This document shows positions 32,981-45,256 of a stretch of DNA of 64,000 bases, piece after piece (position 1 is the stretch's first letter; every line of letters begins with the position of its first letter). The position numbers and the translations under genes were made by a program. The stretch lies in contig JAEOAD010000982.1 in the NCBI GenBank assembly GCA_036365145.1, positions 7,652,001 to 7,716,000 of the forward strand. The letters run 5' to 3'. Source of the DNA: Orientallactaga sibirica (lineage: Eukaryota > Chordata > Mammalia > Rodentia > Dipodidae). A model generated the notes under the pieces. That model was given only the letters and a program-made list of their open reading frames with translations. It ran no database searches and was not told where the DNA came from.

Positions 32981-32998
32981 TTTCCAGTTAAGTCCTTT

Positions 32999-34002
32999 AA
33001 GTTTGATTAACTTTCAGAAAAAGCATTTGTGTTCTCTTTCCTGTGCAGCATGATGTGAAAAGCAATAGGGCATGCCCGGTGATCAATACACTAATATCTT
33101 TGGGGAAAAAACAAGCACCTTTGGACTTTGAAATTATAAAAGTGGTTGTCCTGCTTCACGAGAGCAGTTTCCAAGGGCTCTTTTCTATTTTTCTATAACT
33201 CTTTAAAGAGTTTATCTTTAACATGTTTTGCCATTACCCTATAGGCAATGTATGAAACCCAATTCAGATCCATTATAAATGTCTGCTTCCTTTCCCCAAA
33301 AGGTAGGATTTCCAGAAAGTGAGGACCTAACTTGGGGGTGTTTAAGTTGCTGTTTAGCATGTGGAAGCCACAAACTGGAGAAAGTGGCTGTCTAAGCATT
33401 CTCTTCCTTCAAGATCCTCTGCTCCCACAAAGAGGTCAGTTCTAAATTGATTGGGAAGGGAATGAGACACTAGGTTCAGAGGAGGGAGTGAGACTGCAGA
33501 AATCAATCTCCCAAAGCAGAGTATATAACCAAAATGTACATAAAAGAAAGCAGTTCCTTTAGGTCCACCATCCTTATTTTCTCTGTTGCATGACTTGTCC
33601 TTAAGCTAAACTTTCTTGGTTTGTCTAAAATTTCAGAGAAATAACAGAGCAAGACAGAGAGAAAAAGTTCCTAAGGAGTCTTCTCTGGGTTTAAAAATGG
33701 TCCCACAATCTGAGACTTTATTGTAATGGAGACAAAGGTACTAATATTAGGAGGCAGGAAGTATCAGAGCAGTCGCCAATACCTGAAGTCATGCATGAGG
33801 CAGTTCAATTGGTTGACAGCTATTTCAATGAAGACCAAATTTGCTGAATGACAAATTCACCAAGTGCACTTGTTTGGCTTGACTTTGTCTCAATAACAGT
33901 ACTGAAGGACCGCTTGTTTCTGCCTCATTCTTCACTATAGTTGGAGATTGAAGGATAGAAAATAGGAAAAGCTGAGTGAACACAATAAGAATATGATATA
34001 TA
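32999..34002. other. Intergenic, unique
   Basis: No repeat or gene recognised between the ADGRG2 poly(A) region and the first SINE. Confidence 0.5.
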
Positions 34003-34013
34003 CTCTGAAGAAT

Positions 34014-34230
34014 TTTTAAAAATATTTTATTTATTTGTTTAATTTATTTGAGAAAGGGAGAGGGAGATAAAAAGAATGGGCACATCAGGGCCTCCAGCCA
34101 CTGCAAAGGGACTCCAGATACATGTGCCACCTTGTGCATCTGGCTTACATGGACACTGGGGAATTGAATGTGGGTCCTTAGGCTTCACAGGCAAGCCCCT
34201 TAACCACTGGGCCATCTCTCCAGCCCCATA
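34014..34230 (-). repeat. T-SINE, antisense, with target duplication
   Basis: Flanks share TCTGAAGAATT (about 34003 and 34232). Head complement GGGCCATCTCTCCAGCCCC. Confidence 0.95.
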
Positions 34231-34345
34231 GTCTGAAGAATTCTTAGCAGTGTACCCAATTATCTTTTTTCCTCATTTTCTAGCTACAGCATCAAGAAAT
34301 TAGAGCAAATAAAAATTAAATACCTATCCTTCCAGAATATAACAT

Positions 34346-34462
34346 CTTTTTTTGAGGTGGGGTTTCCATATGTAGCCCAGGTTGGTTGGCCTCAAACTCA
34401 AGACCCTCCCAACAGAGCCTCCAGAGTGCTGATATACAGGCAATATCACTATGCTTGGATCT
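34346..34462 (-). repeat. Old B1-like fragment, antisense
   Basis: TTTTTTTGAGGTGGGGTTTC, GGCCTCAAACTCAAGACCCT, AGTGCTGATATACAGGCAA. Confidence 0.6.
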
Positions 34463-34787
34463 AGAATATGTGTTTTTGAAATACTTAATAAATATGTTCC
34501 TCACTGTGAAGAAATCTTATAGTCCCTGGTGTGTCCTTTCCTTACCTCTCAATCTCAAATAACTACAAGAAGCTGGAACAGGCACAAGTTCAACATTTTT
34601 ACAGTGTTGTAATGAAAAACAAAATGCTTCCAGGTCAGCTAAAACTGGATCATCATAGAAATTACTAAATTTGGTAAACTGATTATTTTTATTAGATTGA
34701 TTCAGAATTGACCCTTTCCTCAGGGTCAAATATGAAGGGCTTTTCTTTAGTGTCAAAAGACCTAAAATTTCCACCTTGGATGTTGTT

Positions 34788-35183
34788 GTAGTTAGTTCCA
34801 TGTTGCTGGGATGAACTTCCAAACAGATGTAGTTTATGGGAGGAAGGGATTTATTTGAAGCTTACAGGTCCAAGGGAAGTTCTATCAATGGCAGAAGAAG
34901 CTGGCTCCCATTCATAAATCCAAACAAAGAGACACCGCCAAATAGCCAGTAGCCCAAGCAAACACAAATGGACAGCAAACAGCAGAGGCCTCACCAGAGT
35001 TCAGACTATGTTCCTAAACTTGTTGGGCTGGAATTCATATCTTCCCCCAAACACACTTTAGGAATGGAGCCCAGGATCCACCCCCAGTGATACCTCTTCC
35101 AGCCAGGTGGCTGGAAATCTAAGTAATAAGCTTTAATAAAACATCTGAGTCTGTTGGGGTATATACATTCAAACTACCACAGA
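34788..35183 (+). mobile_element. URR1-like rodent DNA transposon (hAT-Charlie type)
   Basis: GGAAGGGATTTATTTGAAGC, CTTACAG, and later ACCTCTTCCAGCCAGGTGGC and CATTCAAACTACCACA. A second copy is at 59955. Non-coding; family name from memory. Confidence 0.5.
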
Positions 35184-35232
35184 TACTGACCTCTAAAATG
35201 GATTAAGAAGCATCCAATAAGAATACAATCCA

Positions 35233-35474
35233 GGGCTGGAGAGATGGCTTAGCAGTTAAGGTGCCTTCCTCCTAAGCCTAAGAACCCAGTTCCAATCTCC
35301 AGGTCCCACGTTTAGCCAGATGCAAAGGACACAATGCCGCACTTGACCACAAGGAGGCGCACACATCTGGATTTCATTTGCAGCAGCTGAGAGGCTGCTG
35401 GTGCACCCATCTCTATCTGTCTTCCTCTCCCTCTCTGTCTCTCTCTGTGTCTCTCTCCAAAAAAAAAAAAAAAA
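35233..35474 (+). repeat. T-SINE variant (longer body), with target duplication
   Basis: Variant segment GCCGCACTTGACCACAAGGA. Flanks AAGAATACAATCCA (35219-35232) and AAGAATATAATCCA (35475-35488). Confidence 0.96.
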
Positions 35475-35673
35475 AGAATATAATCCATAATGAAAATAAG
35501 CAATAATTCCAGTTTCTAGATACAGAATATATAGTGAAGAGTACATATTAAGAGATTTGAATATGATAATGTTTATTTTTATTTACCCCAGACCCTGGAA
35601 AATCCTTCATGGAGGTACATCAGGCATTGCTTCCTAACTCAACAGACAATATTAAAATAAACAAAAAGTTTGT

Positions 35674-35825
35674 GAGCTGGGTGTGGTGGTGCATGCTTAT
35701 AAATCCAACACTTGGGAGGCTGAGGCAGGAGGATTGCTATGAGCTTGGGGCCAGCCTGGGATACATGTATTTGAGACCAGCCTAGGCTACATAGCAAGAC
35801 CCGGTGTCAAACAAATAAAAAAAAA
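35674..35825 (+). repeat. B1-like SINE
   Basis: GAGCTGGGTGTGGTGGTGCA, GGAGGCTGAGGCAGGAGGAT. Confidence 0.9.
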
Positions 35826-36069
35826 TGAGTCAATGAGGGGTTGAATGCTTGAGTTAAGGACCAATCATAGGGGAAGCCATATAAACAAGAACTCATTTTC
35901 ACATTTTTAATCAACACTGAGTTCCAACCACACATGAACACTGTGCCAGACATGATCGGAGATACCGGATTGCTTCAATGAGTAATTCATAATCCAGTTA
36001 GGAAAACATGCCTCACCCACAGCTGAAATCATAAATAATACTAGTCAATATATTGTTTCCAAGTGGTGA

Positions 36070-36265
36070 TGAAAGTAGCTATGATTAAATGCTTTCCTAA
36101 AAGCCAGGCACATGTGCATGTGCAGCTAAATGCTCTTAATTTTGTCACCCTATGAAATATGTAGTGTTATTATCTTATCCCATCCTATAGATAAGAACAC
36201 TGAAATTCAAGCAACTAAAGCAACATGCCAAAGGTCATAGCAGATCTGAAATCCAATGCAATTTG
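36070..36265 (-). repeat. MIR, antisense
   Basis: Layout of CCTATGAAATATGTAGTGTT, TAGATAAGAACACTGAAATT, CCAAAGGTCATAGCAGATCT. Confidence 0.7.
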
Positions 36266-36308
36266 AACTGACTCTAAGTCCTAATCTTACTTTAAACAAT
36301 TACTACAG

Positions 36309-36465
36309 GGGCTGGAGAGATGGCTTAGCAGTTAAGGCACTTGCCTGTGAATCTAAGGGCCTGGGTTCGAGTCCCCAGTACATAAGCCAGATGCACAAGG
36401 TGGCACATTCCTTAGTTCTCTCTACCTCCCCATCTCTAAGTAAATAAATGAAATATTTTTAAAAA
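36309..36465 (+). repeat. T-SINE, shortened
   Basis: GGGGCTGGAGAGATGGCTTA head, B box GGTTCGAGTCC. It jumps from GGTGGCACATTCC to a short CT region and AAATAAATGAAAT. Confidence 0.95.
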
Positions 36466-37514
36466 CTGCTATAGGAATCCGAAAATGGGCGGGGGGCTAA
36501 TAGGAGCTGAGCTGACCTTAAGCCAAAGATAGCATTCCGCCAAGCATACGTTAAGTGCCTGGAAACTAGCAAAGGGTTTGTGGAAACAATTACATTAGTC
36601 TGTCTAGTTGAACGCATTCATAGGCTAGATTTTAGTGGATAATGAATACTAAGTGAAGACTGGACTGTAGGTAATTAATAAGAACTAATGGACGCCCAGT
36701 TTCAAGTTACACTCCAGTAGATGAACTGTGAACGTGGCCCAGAGGCCCAGGCAAGGACCGAAGGCAATTGGAGTGTGTTGCTGGAGGACCAGTTGCAACC
36801 TCCCCTTTGCTTACAGCATAGTCCTCCACTACTAGGGAGGGAGTCAGCTGTGCGGGGAGGCCCGTAACAGGGGCGGAGCTAAGATCGCAGCCGCGGAAGT
36901 TCGCTCTGGCGGACGTGCCACTCTCCTGCCCGGGAGACATCACTGAGGCTCCAGGAAGCCGACTCATTCCCCTGCCTAGAGCTGGCTTATCCAGGTCTCC
37001 CATGTGCTGCCCCATTTTCCTTCCTCCTCAGACCGAGACCCTCAGGGTTCAGCTCCGCCAGAGGCTTCTTCCGCTCCGCGGGGGCGGGGTTAGGGCGGGA
37101 CCGTGGGCACACCTGGAGGCGGTGCGTGTGATCCTCTTACCCGTCCCACTTAAGACCGGGATCCGGGCTTCCGCTCCGCAGGCGGAGCAGGTCTGAGAGG
37201 ACGGTTGAGGACCCCGGTGGCTGCCGCCAAAAGGTCCGGCTCCTCCGCCGGGGTAGGCGACCGACTGGAGCAGGAAAAGAGCCAAGGAGGTAATTTGGTT
37301 CCCATTCAGAGCCGGCTTCGGCGGGCCGTACCATTTTTCTCCCCCCCCCCCGCGGCTACGACTTGGAAGGTTCCGCTCTGGGAGCGGGCCCGGGGGCGGA
37401 GCCTAGTCCGGCTGTGCGGCCTCCCTGGCAACCGGGCCCCCCAGAGCTTGTCGCCCCAGCCCCGGAACACCTCATAAACAAAGGGGCTACGCAGGGCCCT
37501 TTTCTGACGCCAGG

Positions 37515-37680
37515 TACTGAACTCCTGGCTAGTCCAGCCGGGCGGCCAGTGCCACCGGACGGTCGGGGGTGTTGCGGGGCCTGGTCAGGGCGGGTTCCCT
37601 TATAGCGCCAGCCCCCATCTCCGCCCCCGCCCGCCCCGCCCAGTCCACCCGGGTGAAACTCTGGTTGGCTTGCTTTGCAG
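37515..37680 (+). other. PHKA2: Candidate 5'UTR intron of PHKA2
   Basis: CCAG followed by GTACTG at 37515 and a GGCTTGCTTTGCAG acceptor ending at 37680 bracket a possible 166-bp intron within the leader. The acceptor looks real but the donor is weak, and an unspliced leader is equally possible. Confidence 0.3.
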
Positions 37681-37761
37681 TCATACTTTGGTTCTATCAT
37701 TTTCAAAAGTCCTGACCTCTTCCCTCCAGCCCCATCCGGAGAACTGAGTGTAACTGAGTGA

Positions 37762-38822
<1,061 letters not shown>

Positions 38823-38905
38823 TTCTGGGGGTATGGCTCAATGGTAGAGCCCCTTCACTGGCATTCTCAATACCCTAGGTTGAATCCCCAGCACTACAAA
38901 CAACA
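38823..38905 (+). repeat. ID-like SINE
   Basis: GGGGGTATGGCTCAATGGTA (A box) and GGTTGAATCCCCAGCACTAC (B box). Confidence 0.85.
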
Positions 38906-38936
38906 AATGGTTACAGTGTATATCATACAGTGGTGG

Positions 38937-39395
38937 TGTTGTGCGCAGTTCACAGCACCCCCCAGAGACCACCAAAGAGTCCAGACACGTATGCAAAAGC
39001 AAAGAGCTTTATTTCGAGTTTAAGCTCGGTCTCTTGACTTCACCAACACAGTGGATTCGTGCAAGAGCCCAGAGCTGCATTTGGGAGAAGGTTTCATTGG
39101 GTTCAAACAAAGGGAAGGGAAATTTCTAATGATTGGTTGACATTTACCATGAATTTACATGTTACAAGTTGATGGGTTATACAGCAGCTGGGTAACATCA
39201 AACGAACTACAAGGCCATGAGAATATATAATCATCAGCTTATTTTGTCTAACTGGCTCATTATTTTTGGGCAGTGTAGTCTTTCCAGTAACTGTTTGCTC
39301 TGACTTACATCCTGGGAACTTGATCTGAATTTAACCTGAGGCCTGCAAGGCAGCTGAAGCCTGTCATGGCATTACCTTGGTTCCTGGGCCTTACA
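38937..39395 (-). mobile_element. Solo LTR of an endogenous retrovirus, antisense
   Basis: On the minus strand it starts TGTAAGGCCCAGGAACCAAG and ends GTGAACTGCGCACAACA (TG...CA). AAATAAAGCTCTTTGCTTTT is a classic R/U5 poly(A) signal. About 460 bp, no internal genes, 1.1 kb inside PHKA2 intron 1. No clear target duplication. Confidence 0.75.
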
Positions 39396-39472
39396 GTATT
39401 TAGAGTTCTTTATATGAAACTTTGGGCCAGATGTGTAAGTCAGAAATGTCTGGATTTTAAAAAGCAACATAT

Positions 39473-39625
39473 AGCCGGGCATGGTGGCACACGCCTTTAA
39501 TCCCAGCACTTGGGAGGCAGAGGTGGGAGGATTGCTGTGAGTTCAAGGCTACCCTGAGACAACATAGTGAATGCCAGATCAGCCTGGGCTATAGCAAGAC
39601 CCTACCTCGAAAAAAAAAAAAAAAA
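39473..39625 (+). repeat. B1-like SINE with target duplication
   Basis: AGCCGGGCATGGTGGCACAC to A17, flanked by AAAAGCAACA on both sides. Confidence 0.96.
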
Positions 39626-40039
39626 GCAACACACACATATATGGAGAGAGAGAGAGAGAAAGAATCTAATACCTGCAGCACTTTGGGCAATATCCCTTAA
39701 TCACAGCCATTATTATTTGTACTTCAGAACATGACTCTTCACACAGTTCACAAGGAGTGGGGGAAAGTGCTTCATATTTGATCAGATCAGACCAAGCAAG
39801 CTTGCTGCAAACTTAGGGAAACACTTTAAATTACCAGAGTTTATTGGCTTTTGAGATGGTACTTGACAGATTGTGGTCTTTATTTGGGGAGCTCTGGAGA
39901 AAGAGCCCCCCCCCCAAGCTCAATTGGTGGTATAGAAATGGCATTCACATTGAGAGCTGAAGGATTAAGCAGAGAAAATGAGGTTACTTTTTGCTATTCT
40001 CAGAATATAACTATAAAGTGTTTTAAAATCCAAGTTGAA

Positions 40040-40194
40040 GCCGGTTGTGGTGGCATATGCCTTTAATCCCAGTACTCGGGAGGCAGAGGTAGGAGGATTG
40101 CCAAGAGTTCGAGGCCACCCCGAGACTACATTGTGAATTCCAGGTCAGCCTGGGCCAGAGTGAGACCCTACCTCGAAAAACCTAAAATAATAAT
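40040..40194 (+). repeat. B1-like SINE with target duplication
   Basis: Flanks AATCCAAGTTGAA at 40027-40039 and 40195-40207. GCCGGTTGTGGTGGCATATG head. Confidence 0.96.
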
Positions 40195-40279
40195 AATCCA
40201 AGTTGAAAGTCTTTCCCTTCGTGACTATGATAGAGTGGGATGTAAGGAGAATGGAGGAAGGTCGATTCTTTGTATTAGA

Positions 40280-40475
40280 CCTGTATTTGCATCTTCAGCT
40301 CTGCTGTGAACAACATATATAACCTTTGGTCATCCTTTTTGAGCCCACCCTTCCTCTGTAAAATGGTAATGATACTACCTGCTTCCTCTGAGTTATTGTA
40401 AAGAAAAAATGAGTGCTTAGTACACTGGCTGCTTGTTGGCAATCAGTAAGTAGTGAGTGTTCTTGATGTATATAG
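40280..40475 (+). repeat. MIR
   Basis: CTTCCTCTGTAAAATGGTAA, TGATACTACCTGCTTCCTCT, AATGAGTGCTTAGTACACTG. Confidence 0.8.
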
Positions 40476-41463
40476 CCCACATGTCAGTACTCAGTGCTCT
40501 TCACCTGACCATTCTGGCCCAAGATGCTCCTTTTCCTGAAAGGTCTGATGCAGCCTATGAATCATTTTCTGGTCTTTGAACATACTTATGTGTCCCATTG
40601 ATGCAGTGAGATCCTAAGTACAGAAACCTCATCGTTTCCTTCTTATGCATCAAACACGTCCCAGACACGTTAAAGGTGCCCTTCGATCCTTGTTGGAATA
40701 TACTTCTTACTGATTCTGAGCCACACTAACGGCTCAGCTATGGGTCCAGACTTGCCTTTCCTCGGGAGCAAAAGAACTGTCTTTTCGATAAAGCAAATCT
40801 GCATAGTTGGACTTTCCTCCCAAACATTTTAATGATTAAAAACAGTTGTTTGAGCCTTTAATTATATTTATTTTGGGGGTAGTTGGTGAGAGGCCCTCAC
40901 GTTTGCCCTCTGTTCCTCTGGCTAACGATACTCCAGGCACTATTTTGCTGGGAAATCCTGTGAGTCCACAAGTGCAGAATTGCTTATCTTCCTGTCTCTT
41001 GGTACCCTGCACCCATCCTAGTCCAACAAACTATTCACAGTTTTAGGGGCCAAACCATTTAGAGTCTTGTCATCTTTGAGCAATATTAGGCAGTTATGTA
41101 TATTTAATCACAATAAACAAATAAATGAACTGGGTTTCTAAAGTTCATCTTCTGTCACTATGTACATATGTTTATTGAGGCAGTTTTCAATGTCATTTAG
41201 TGCAAGCTCTGAACTCTGTTTCTGATTTGATTTTTAAATTGACATAAATTTATATTGGTTTTACTGGTTAGAAATCTTTTTGTGATAATGTAAGATGATC
41301 ATTTTTCTTCCTTTAGAAACAGCATTTTATTCACATCAGCTAGCATGTCAACTAATTCCTTTTTCCTTACCTAAGAAAGAGAACTTTTTCATTTGTCATT
41401 TGCCAAATATACTTGTTACTAAGTATTATTTGAATCTTTAAGGCAAAGATAGAAAGAGCTATG
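40476..41463. other. PHKA2 intron 1, unique
   Basis: Nothing recognised. Confidence 0.45.
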
Positions 41464-41465
41464 TC

Positions 41466-41675
41466 AGGCTGGAGAGATGGCTTAGCAGTTAAGTCACTCG
41501 CCTGCAAAGCCTAAGGACCCATGTTCAATCTTTCTCCAGATCCCACATAAGCCAGGCACACTAAGGCAAGTGCAAGCGCAAGGTCGCACATGCCCACTAG
41601 GTGGTGCAAGCATCTGGAGTTTGATTTCAGTGACTAAGGCCCTGGCGTGCCAATTTTCTTTCTCTCTCTAAAAAG

Positions 41676-41725
<50 letters not shown>

Positions 41726-41735
41726 CGAGCGAGCG
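41466..41735 (+). repeat. T-SINE variant with (GAAA)n tail
   Basis: Variant segment CGCACATGCCCACTAGGTGG also seen in the antisense copy at 42820. Tail is about 12 GAAA units instead of AAATA. Flanks near GCTATGTC on both sides. Confidence 0.93.
41676..41724. repeat. (GAAA)n microsatellite
   Basis: About 12 GAAA units making the tail of the T-SINE at 41466. Confidence 0.97.
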
Positions 41736-42271
41736 CTATGTCTGTAAAATGGTCATTTTGTAGCTTGTGAACATAAAGTCTAGGGAATAAGTCTAAAAAA
41801 TGACTTTAAAAAAGAATAAATTTCTAGATTTATTTTAGGCCAACTAAAAAAATTCTACCTTTGTTTATATTTTCAGTAATGGCTCTGTTTGAAGGCTCAT
41901 TAGTAAAACTGTTAAGTATGAAGTAATGGTAAGAGTGTACAAACTGGAAAAATGGTGACCAAAGCTACAAATTATTGGGTATAACAAATCAGACAAGAGA
42001 CTAGAGCAGTGACAACATATTGCTACTAATGAAAATAGAATTTGAAATGAAAAGAATGACATAAATAAAACATGTAATATGGAACAAAAAGTAACAGTAA
42101 TAAAGAATAATTTGGTTAAAACAATATACTTATTGGAAAATGTAACAACACTGACTAAAGACTGGAGTTAAAACATTCTAAGCCTTTATTACCTAAGGAA
42201 GGAGGCAAAGGCATTGTTACATCTTTTAAGTCATGAATTCACATTTAAGAATTACATAAAGTAATATTCGT
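41736..42271. other. PHKA2 intron 1, AT-rich, nothing recognised
   Basis: No family recognised. Confidence 0.45.
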
Positions 42272-42482
42272 GGGGGCTGGAGAGATGGCTCAGTGGTTAA
42301 CAGTGCTTTCTTGCAATATCTGATGGCCCAGACTTAATTGCCCAATACCTACATAAAGCCAGATGCATAAAGTGGTGCATGCACCTGGAGTTCATTTGTA
42401 GTGTCAGGAGGCCCTGGAATACCCATTCTCTCTCTTTCTCTCTCTCTCTCTCTAATAAATAAGTAAATAAAATTTTAATAAT
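42272..42482 (+). repeat. T-SINE
   Basis: GGGGGCTGGAGAGATGGCTC head, (CT)n, AATAAATAAGTAAATAAA tail. B box degraded. Confidence 0.94.
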
Positions 42483-42819
42483 ATAAATGGAATATGTAAC
42501 TCTCAAAACAATAGAGGAATAAAGTAACCCTCATTACTGCAAGAGAAGGAAAGGAGTACTTGAGAAGTTGGGAAATAAGACAAAAGCATAATAAATCTAA
42601 AGAACAGTACAAGATGCAAGTAAGTCTAACTATATATGCTCAAACCAACCAGATAGTAGAAAGCATTTTAAATGTTTTTAAATCTATATATAGTTTATAG
42701 GAGACAAAGTCTCAAATAGAATACTGATAATTTGAAATTAATGGGACAAGCTTTATCAGGCAAGTACCAAGCAAAAATAAGTTGGTATTATTATATTACT
42801 ATCAAAGTAGACTTTAGAA

Positions 42820-43038
42820 TATTTTTTTAGAGAGAGAGAGAGAGATAGAATTGGTGCACCAGGTCCTCAGGCACTGCAGTGGAACTCCAGATGTTTGTGC
42901 CACCTAGTGGGCATGTGCGACTTTGCACTTGCCTCACCTTTGTGTGTCTGGATTCTGTGGGATCCAGAGACAGATCTAACATGGGTCCTTGGGCTTCACA
43001 GGCAAGCTCCTTAGCTGCTAAGCCATCTCTCCAGCCCT
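42820..43038 (-). repeat. T-SINE variant, antisense
   Basis: CCACCTAGTGGGCATGTGCG variant segment. Head complement GCTAAGCCATCTCTCCAGCC. Confidence 0.94.
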
Positions 43039-43062
43039 TTAAGATGTTTTGAATATAGGTTA

Positions 43063-43312
43063 TTGGGCTGGAGAGATGGCTTAGTGGATAAAGCACTTGC
43101 CATGCAAGCATGAGTACCTAAGTTCTGATCCTCAGTACCCAGGTAAAGACTGGACACTGTGATGGGTGGCTGTAATCTTAGTGTTTCTATGATGTGAAGG
43201 CAGGCAGAGACAGGATCATTCCCCAGGAAACTCATGGGTCAGCTAGCCTGGTGAGCACATCAGTGAACAAGGACACCCTGTTTTCTCATTCCCCACCTAG
43301 AATGAAGAGAAT
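43063..43312 (+). repeat. Composite SINE, 3' end shortened
   Basis: GGGCTGGAGAGATGGCTTAG, TGGATAAAGCACTTGCCATG, GGCAGGCAGAGACAGGATCA. Confidence 0.88.
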
Positions 43313-43659
43313 TGTGTAGTCAGTGAGATGATCAAAGCATGATTTTGCATCCCGATCCATTCCCCACTCCCTCTCTTGACCTCTCCTCTCAGAGAAGTAA
43401 GTGATTTGCCATCAGGCACCAGATTCCACTGCTGTCTGCTTACAGCCTTCTACTGACCATCATTACACTGAGAATACAATGCCGAGTTCTTCCTGTTGCC
43501 TACCAGGCTTTGCAGCCTTATATACCAGCTACCCCTTGTGCCACCATCCTCTTGTTCATTACTCGTTGCTTACCTGTAAGTGTTTAACAACAACAGGCTC
43601 CATTGGCTTGCACACTTTACTTCTCTGTCAAGAGTTTGGGCATGGTAGCACATTTGAGT

Positions 43660-44016
43660 AGGGCTAGGGAAGATGAGTAGGCTCAGTCAGTAAAATGCTT
43701 ACCATGCAAGCATGAAGACCTGAACTCATGAGATCCCCAGAACTCATGTAAATGCCAGATTGTGCAGTGCATGTCTAAAATCCCAGCACTCTGGAGACAG
43801 AGAAAGGCACTCATGGTTCAGGCTGGCTAGATAATAAGCCAAGCTGGTGGGCTCTGGGTCTAGTGAGAGACTCTCTCAACAAATAAGGTGAAGAGAAACT
43901 GAGGAAGACACCTGACATTTTCTGACCTCCACATACACATGCACCTGAACACATATTTTCAGCCACACACACATAAACATGCATACACACATACCTACAC
44001 CACACACACACACACG
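43660..44016 (+). repeat. Composite SINE with long CA-rich end
   Basis: GTAAAATGCTTACCATGCAA, AAAATCCCAGCACTCTGGAG, CAACAAATAAGGTGAAGAGA, and ACACAC end. Confidence 0.9.
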
Positions 44017-45185
44017 TAATTCAAAGAAGATGTCCTTGAATCCTACATTCACAAATAGAGGGCTATAATAACCCATACAGGGAAAAGATCTGAAATTGTT
44101 TCAAAACATTGTCCTTTACCACACTCCTTTAATATTTTAAAAGGTAGTTGCTAGAACAAGATGCCAGCGTAACAAAATGAATTTAACCAGTTTCTGGAGG
44201 TTTCATGATAGCGTTTTTCACTTTCTACAGTTTTGCTTTACCAGTATGAGTGGTGGTGGTGTGAGTAGTCATGTGTTATCACCATTTAGCCTCGTCTCTT
44301 CTTTATAGTTCATTTGAATAACAACTATACTCTCCTCCTTTGGAACAGAGCAAAGTGGTGGTATATGCTCTGTGATTCATACACCAAAGAAAAACCCACT
44401 AAGGATAGAGTTGGCCTGTAGCCTCTGACCTTTGTGCCATGGAGCAAAGAAAAAGGGTATTGATAGCCTCAAGGCCAGGAAGGCTGCACCGGGGAGGAAG
44501 TATTAGCATGTGCCCAGGCCCAACGTGCAATACATACTCAGTGCATTTTCTGGTGAGCTAAGCAGTGAGTATGAGGTGATTGGAAAAGCTAGCACACGAA
44601 CCTCAGGTGGTCTATCTTATCAACACTATAGTTTTCTGAGCAAGGCAGTAAGGTCAAAACTCTGGGTCCTTCTGTGACCTCTTTTGTGGAGGATGGATCA
44701 GAAGGAACCAGTAATAGAAGTAGAGATATCAGTAAGGAGTTGTTTAGGTTATGGGGTAGAGATAGAAGAAAGAGAGGTTGTATTCTCGGTGCCATTTCTG
44801 GTGTGTAGATGATATTCAGCTATGCATACCATCCCCCATGGCTAGAGATTAAACTGCAAACTGTTAAATGTTAGCACGTGGGTGCTGCCATTAGATGTAT
44901 ATGTATTTGGCCTTACTATTGCCTCAGTTTTGCATTTGCATTGAGACAATTGAATTGCCCCGTATTATTGAGGCCATATTGCTTTTCTTGTCTCAACATA
45001 TCATCAGATGTTTTCATATTGTCTAGTTCTGTATGGCCATGTAGGCATTTATTGTTGTATTTTTCTAGATTCTTTCAGTTTCAAATGACAAAAACTCACT
45101 TAAGTAGTCTTCTCTGTGATAGAACATACCAAATAAACACTTCAGGCTGACAACCGTAATTCTGAAAACTACTTCCTTTGCTGAA
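44017..45185. other. PHKA2 intron 1, unique
   Basis: Nothing recognised over 1.1 kb. Confidence 0.45.
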
Positions 45186-45256
45186 GGAGTGTGGGGAATC
45201 AAATCAGTGCCTCATGTATACAAGCAAATATTCTACCACTAGGCCATATATACTTC
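45186..45256 (-). repeat. ID-like SINE, antisense
   Basis: GGGGAATCAAATCAGTGCCT, CAAATATTCTACCACTAGGC. Confidence 0.6.

Larger units (their letters stand above)
1..32998 (+). other. ADGRG2: ADGRG2 gene body, 3' part (20 coding exons and 3'UTR)
   Basis: This is the 3' part of the gene for adhesion GPCR G2 (GPR64, HE6), a plasma-membrane receptor of the adhesion-GPCR family. Male-tract expression and a role in efferent-duct fluid handling are known for the mammalian gene, not seen here. Twenty exons join in phase into about 901 codons ending in a stop at 31354-31356. The full-length mammalian protein is about 1,010 residues, so roughly 110 N-terminal residues, including the signal peptide, lie to the left. 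Domain order is ectodomain, Pro/Ser/Thr-rich linker, GAIN with GPS, seven helices, and a tail ending HFIEQM. Every intron is GT-AG. No frameshift or premature stop is visible, so the gene looks functional. The next gene downstream on the same strand is PHKA2. Confidence 0.97.
31357..32998 (+). other. ADGRG2: ADGRG2 3'UTR
   Basis: Untranslated remainder of the last exon, running from the stop to a probable cleavage site shortly after the poly(A) signal at 32975-32980. It is AT-rich and mostly unique sequence, interrupted by (TA)n, (GT)n and (GA)n tracts at 32332-32504. The 3' boundary is inferred from the signal and from the T/GT-rich sequence about 40 bases further on. Confidence 0.75.

Noticed and set aside
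32999..36840. A possible extra gene between ADGRG2 and PHKA2
   Set aside because: Only SINEs, a URR1-like element, a MIR and unique AT-rich DNA were seen; no exon with splice sites and recognisable protein sequence.
36707..37334. Several 60-100 codon open frames on both strands near the PHKA2 promoter
   Set aside because: Overlapping in several frames, no shared domains, explained by high GC.
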